Of a DNA stretch of 64,000 nt, positions 62,505-64,000 are shown piece by piece. The DNA is from Bordetella petrii (GTDB taxonomy: Bacteria; Pseudomonadota; Gammaproteobacteria; Burkholderiales; Burkholderiaceae_B), in assembly GCA_017745595.1 (NCBI GenBank), contig WMBV01000002.1, positions 124,001 to 188,000 on the forward strand. Direction: 5' to 3'. Positions within the stretch are counted from its first letter, which is position 1, and each line of letters starts with the position of its first letter. The notes below the pieces were generated by a model that made no database searches, was not told the DNA's origin, and was given only the letters and a program-made list of their open reading frames with translations. A program made the position numbers and the translations under genes.

Positions 62505-62750
62505 CTAGCTCTTGCGCCGGGGATACCCCTGGGCGCGGATGCGCTGCCAGACGACCTGTTTTTCTTCTTCGGTCATGAACACCCAGTTGGAGACTTCCAT
62601 GGCGGTGCGGCCGCAGCCGCGGCAGATTTCGTCGAACAGCGTCGAGCAGACCGCCACGCAGGGCGAATCGGTGGCGGTGAAGGCTTGCTGCGCGGCATCG
62701 GCGCAAACGGAATCGGGCGTGCCGGCGTTCTTGGAAGGGGTGTTGCTCAT
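62505..62750 (-). CDS. DUF1289 family protein
   Basis: The 81-residue protein has the DUF1289 pattern SPCVAVCSTLFDEICRGCGRTAMEVSNWVFMTEEEKQVVWQRI with four cysteines that could bind a metal. Its function is unknown. The ATG at 62750 lies before the conserved part, and the longer upstream frame lacks support. It is just downstream of the hydrolase gene on the same strand. Confidence 0.85.
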   Translation of the reverse strand: MSNTPSKNAGTPDSVCADAAQQAFTATDSPCVAVCSTLFDEICRGCGRTAMEVSNWVFMTEEEKQVVWQRIRAQGYPRRKS

Positions 62751-62870
62751 GCGGCGCAGCTTACCATCCGGGGTGCGTCCCTTTTTGGATGGCCCTGCTG
62801 GCATGACGGGTAGCCATGCCGCGTCCACCGGCCCCGCGCGGGCGCCCCGTGCCCGGGGCGCGCCGGCCCT

Positions 62871-63755
62871 TCAGCGGAACAGCCGGGCGGCCTCTTCCAG
62901 CACGAGTTCCGGCACTTCTTCGGCCAGGTAGTGCGCGCCCGGCAAGGCCCGCCCCGCGACGTCGTCGGCCACCGCGCGCCACAGGCCGAGCACGTCGAAA
63001 TTGCGTCCCACGGCACCGCGCTCGCCCCAGAATACCCGGACGGGCAGGCGCAGGCGTTCGCCGCTGGCGCGGCCCGCGCGGTCATGGTCGAGGTCGACGG
63101 TGGCGGACGCGCGGTAGTCTTCGCAGATACCGGCGGCCCAGCCCGGCAGCGCCGCGCAGCGCTCGTACTCGGCCAGCGCCCGGGGCGCGAACAGCGCCAG
63201 GCCGCCGGGCCGGCCGCCCATCACCGAACGCACGTAAAAACCCGGGTCGCGGCCTATCATGGTCTCGGGCAGCGGGGCCGGCTGGATCAGCCAGAACCAG
63301 TGGTAATAGGCTTGGGCAAAGGCGCGCGTCGTGCCCTCGTACATGTCCAGCGTGGGCGCGATGTCCAGCAGCATCATGCGCCGCACGCGCGGCGCGTGGT
63401 CCAGCGCCAGGCGGTGCGCCACCCGCGCGCCGCGGTCGTGCGCCAGTACGTCGAAGGTATCGAAGCCCAGCACCGCCATCAGTTCGGCCATGTCGCGCGC
63501 CATCTCGCGCTTGGAATGCGCCGCATGGCCGGGCGCGGCGGGCGGCTTGGCGCTGTCGCCATAGCCGCGCAGGTCGGCGGCCACGCAAGTATGGCGGCGC
63601 GTCAGCTCGGGCCATACGCGATGCCAGATGACATGGGTTTGCGGATGCCCGTGCAGCAGCAACAGGGGCGGCCCAGACCCCTGCACCCGCGCGGCGATGC
63701 CCACGCCATTGACGTCATAGGTTCGCAGCGGCAGGTCGAATAACGTGTCGGTCAA
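62871..63755 (-). CDS. Alpha/beta hydrolase, haloacetate dehalogenase-like
   Basis: The 294-residue protein matches the fluoroacetate/haloacetate dehalogenase group. The nucleophile D107 lies in AHDRGARVAH with R108 and R111, D131 is the likely acid, H152-W153 (YYHWFWL) and Y214 fit the halide pocket, and H275 (PGAHYLAEE) is the catalytic base. All known key positions are present at the usual spacings. The activity on haloacetates is predicted, not shown; some members act on other substrates. Confidence 0.85.
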   Translation of the reverse strand: MTDTLFDLPLRTYDVNGVGIAARVQGSGPPLLLLHGHPQTHVIWHRVWPELTRRHTCVAADLRGYGDSAKPPAAPGHAAHSKREMARDMAELMAVLGFDTFDVLAHDRGARVAHRLALDHAPRVRRMMLLDIAPTLDMYEGTTRAFAQAYYHWFWLIQPAPLPETMIGRDPGFYVRSVMGGRPGGLALFAPRALAEYERCAALPGWAAGICEDYRASATVDLDHDRAGRASGERLRLPVRVFWGERGAVGRNFDVLGLWRAVADDVAGRALPGAHYLAEEVPELVLEEAARLFR

Positions 63756-63791
63756 TGAGGTCTCCGGTAAGCAGGTGAAAAGGCGGGCAAG

Positions 63792-64000
63792 TCAGCCCGC
63801 CGCGCCCAGCCGGGCGCGCACGCGGTGCGCGACGTCGCGCATCCAGGGGTGGCGGGCCCAGTGCGCGGCCTCGTAGCGGGCAATGTCGTCCAACTGTTGC
63901 AGCGTCGCGCCCACCATGTCCTGGCCATGGGCGTACATATTGCGATGCCGGGCCGAGAGTTCGAACGATGCCGTCCAGCCGCCGGCGGCCGCGACCGTGC
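63792..64000 (-). CDS. 3' end of a gene cut by the window edge
   Basis: An open frame with typical GC-rich codons runs from the window edge to a TGA at 63792-63794, giving about 68 residues (TVAAAGGWTASFELSARHRNMYAHGQDMVG ... WARHPWMRDVAHRVRARLGAAG). It lies about 35 bases from the start of the downstream hydrolase gene and on the same strand, so the two may share a transcript. I do not recognise the family from this fragment. Confidence 0.6.
   Translation of the reverse strand, partial: TVAAAGGWTASFELSARHRNMYAHGQDMVGATLQQLDDIARYEAAHWARHPWMRDVAHRVRARLGAAG

Overview
The window is GC-rich chromosomal DNA of a betaproteobacterium. It most resembles Bordetella/Achromobacter (Alcaligenaceae), judging from two Bug-type solute receptors, an SAH riboswitch ahead of ahcY, a Liv-type transporter operon with CoA ligases, and overall codon use. 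Species assignment is inference from memory, not a database match.

Positions 1 to about 5,765 are one end of a genomic island or integrative element, with lower GC and less biased codons. It holds a promoter with a dyad operator and an rrn-type boxA, two KorA-like palindromes flanking a small membrane protein gene, several small genes, a frameshifted gene with a possible KfrB-like end, a DUF1173 gene, and a large serine recombinase. The recombinase starts 15 bp from rimO. The element appears to have integrated inside the first codons of rimO and supplied a new start and N-terminus. The other end lies outside the window.

From rimO onward the DNA looks like core chromosome: a ferritin-like protein, LOG, small enzymes, fmt-def and dprA, HMG-CoA lyase, aminotransferase and YggS, a copper chaperone, argP/lysE, and a seven-gene operon (AMP-forming CoA ligase, LivGHM, binding protein, LivF, PaaK-like ligase; 28.3 to 19.8 kb, minus strand) divergent from a Crp/Fnr regulator. 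These are followed by a PPK2-type phosphotransferase, GNAT/HIT, NnrS, an amino-acid binding protein, ung, a RhlE-like helicase, a MidA-like methyltransferase, an unusual CoA-ligase/DUF1254-DUF1214 fusion, LysR/Bug, cca, a lytic transglycosylase, 5-FTHF cyclo-ligase, a 2,255-residue autotransporter, the SAH-riboswitch ahcY/metF unit, a second Bug receptor, a glycosyltransferase, a RelE/NadS-type toxin-antitoxin pair, a DUF1289 protein, a haloacetate-dehalogenase-like hydrolase, and a gene cut by the window edge.

Twelve intergenic loci between 7.0 and 61.6 kb carry a dispersed hairpin repeat. Each hairpin has two 10-base arms around a CCC-GCA-GGG core, usually as two copies in opposite orientation just after a stop codon. 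Several copies carry paired base changes that keep the stem intact, and one copy supplies the stop codon of metF. None lies in the island.
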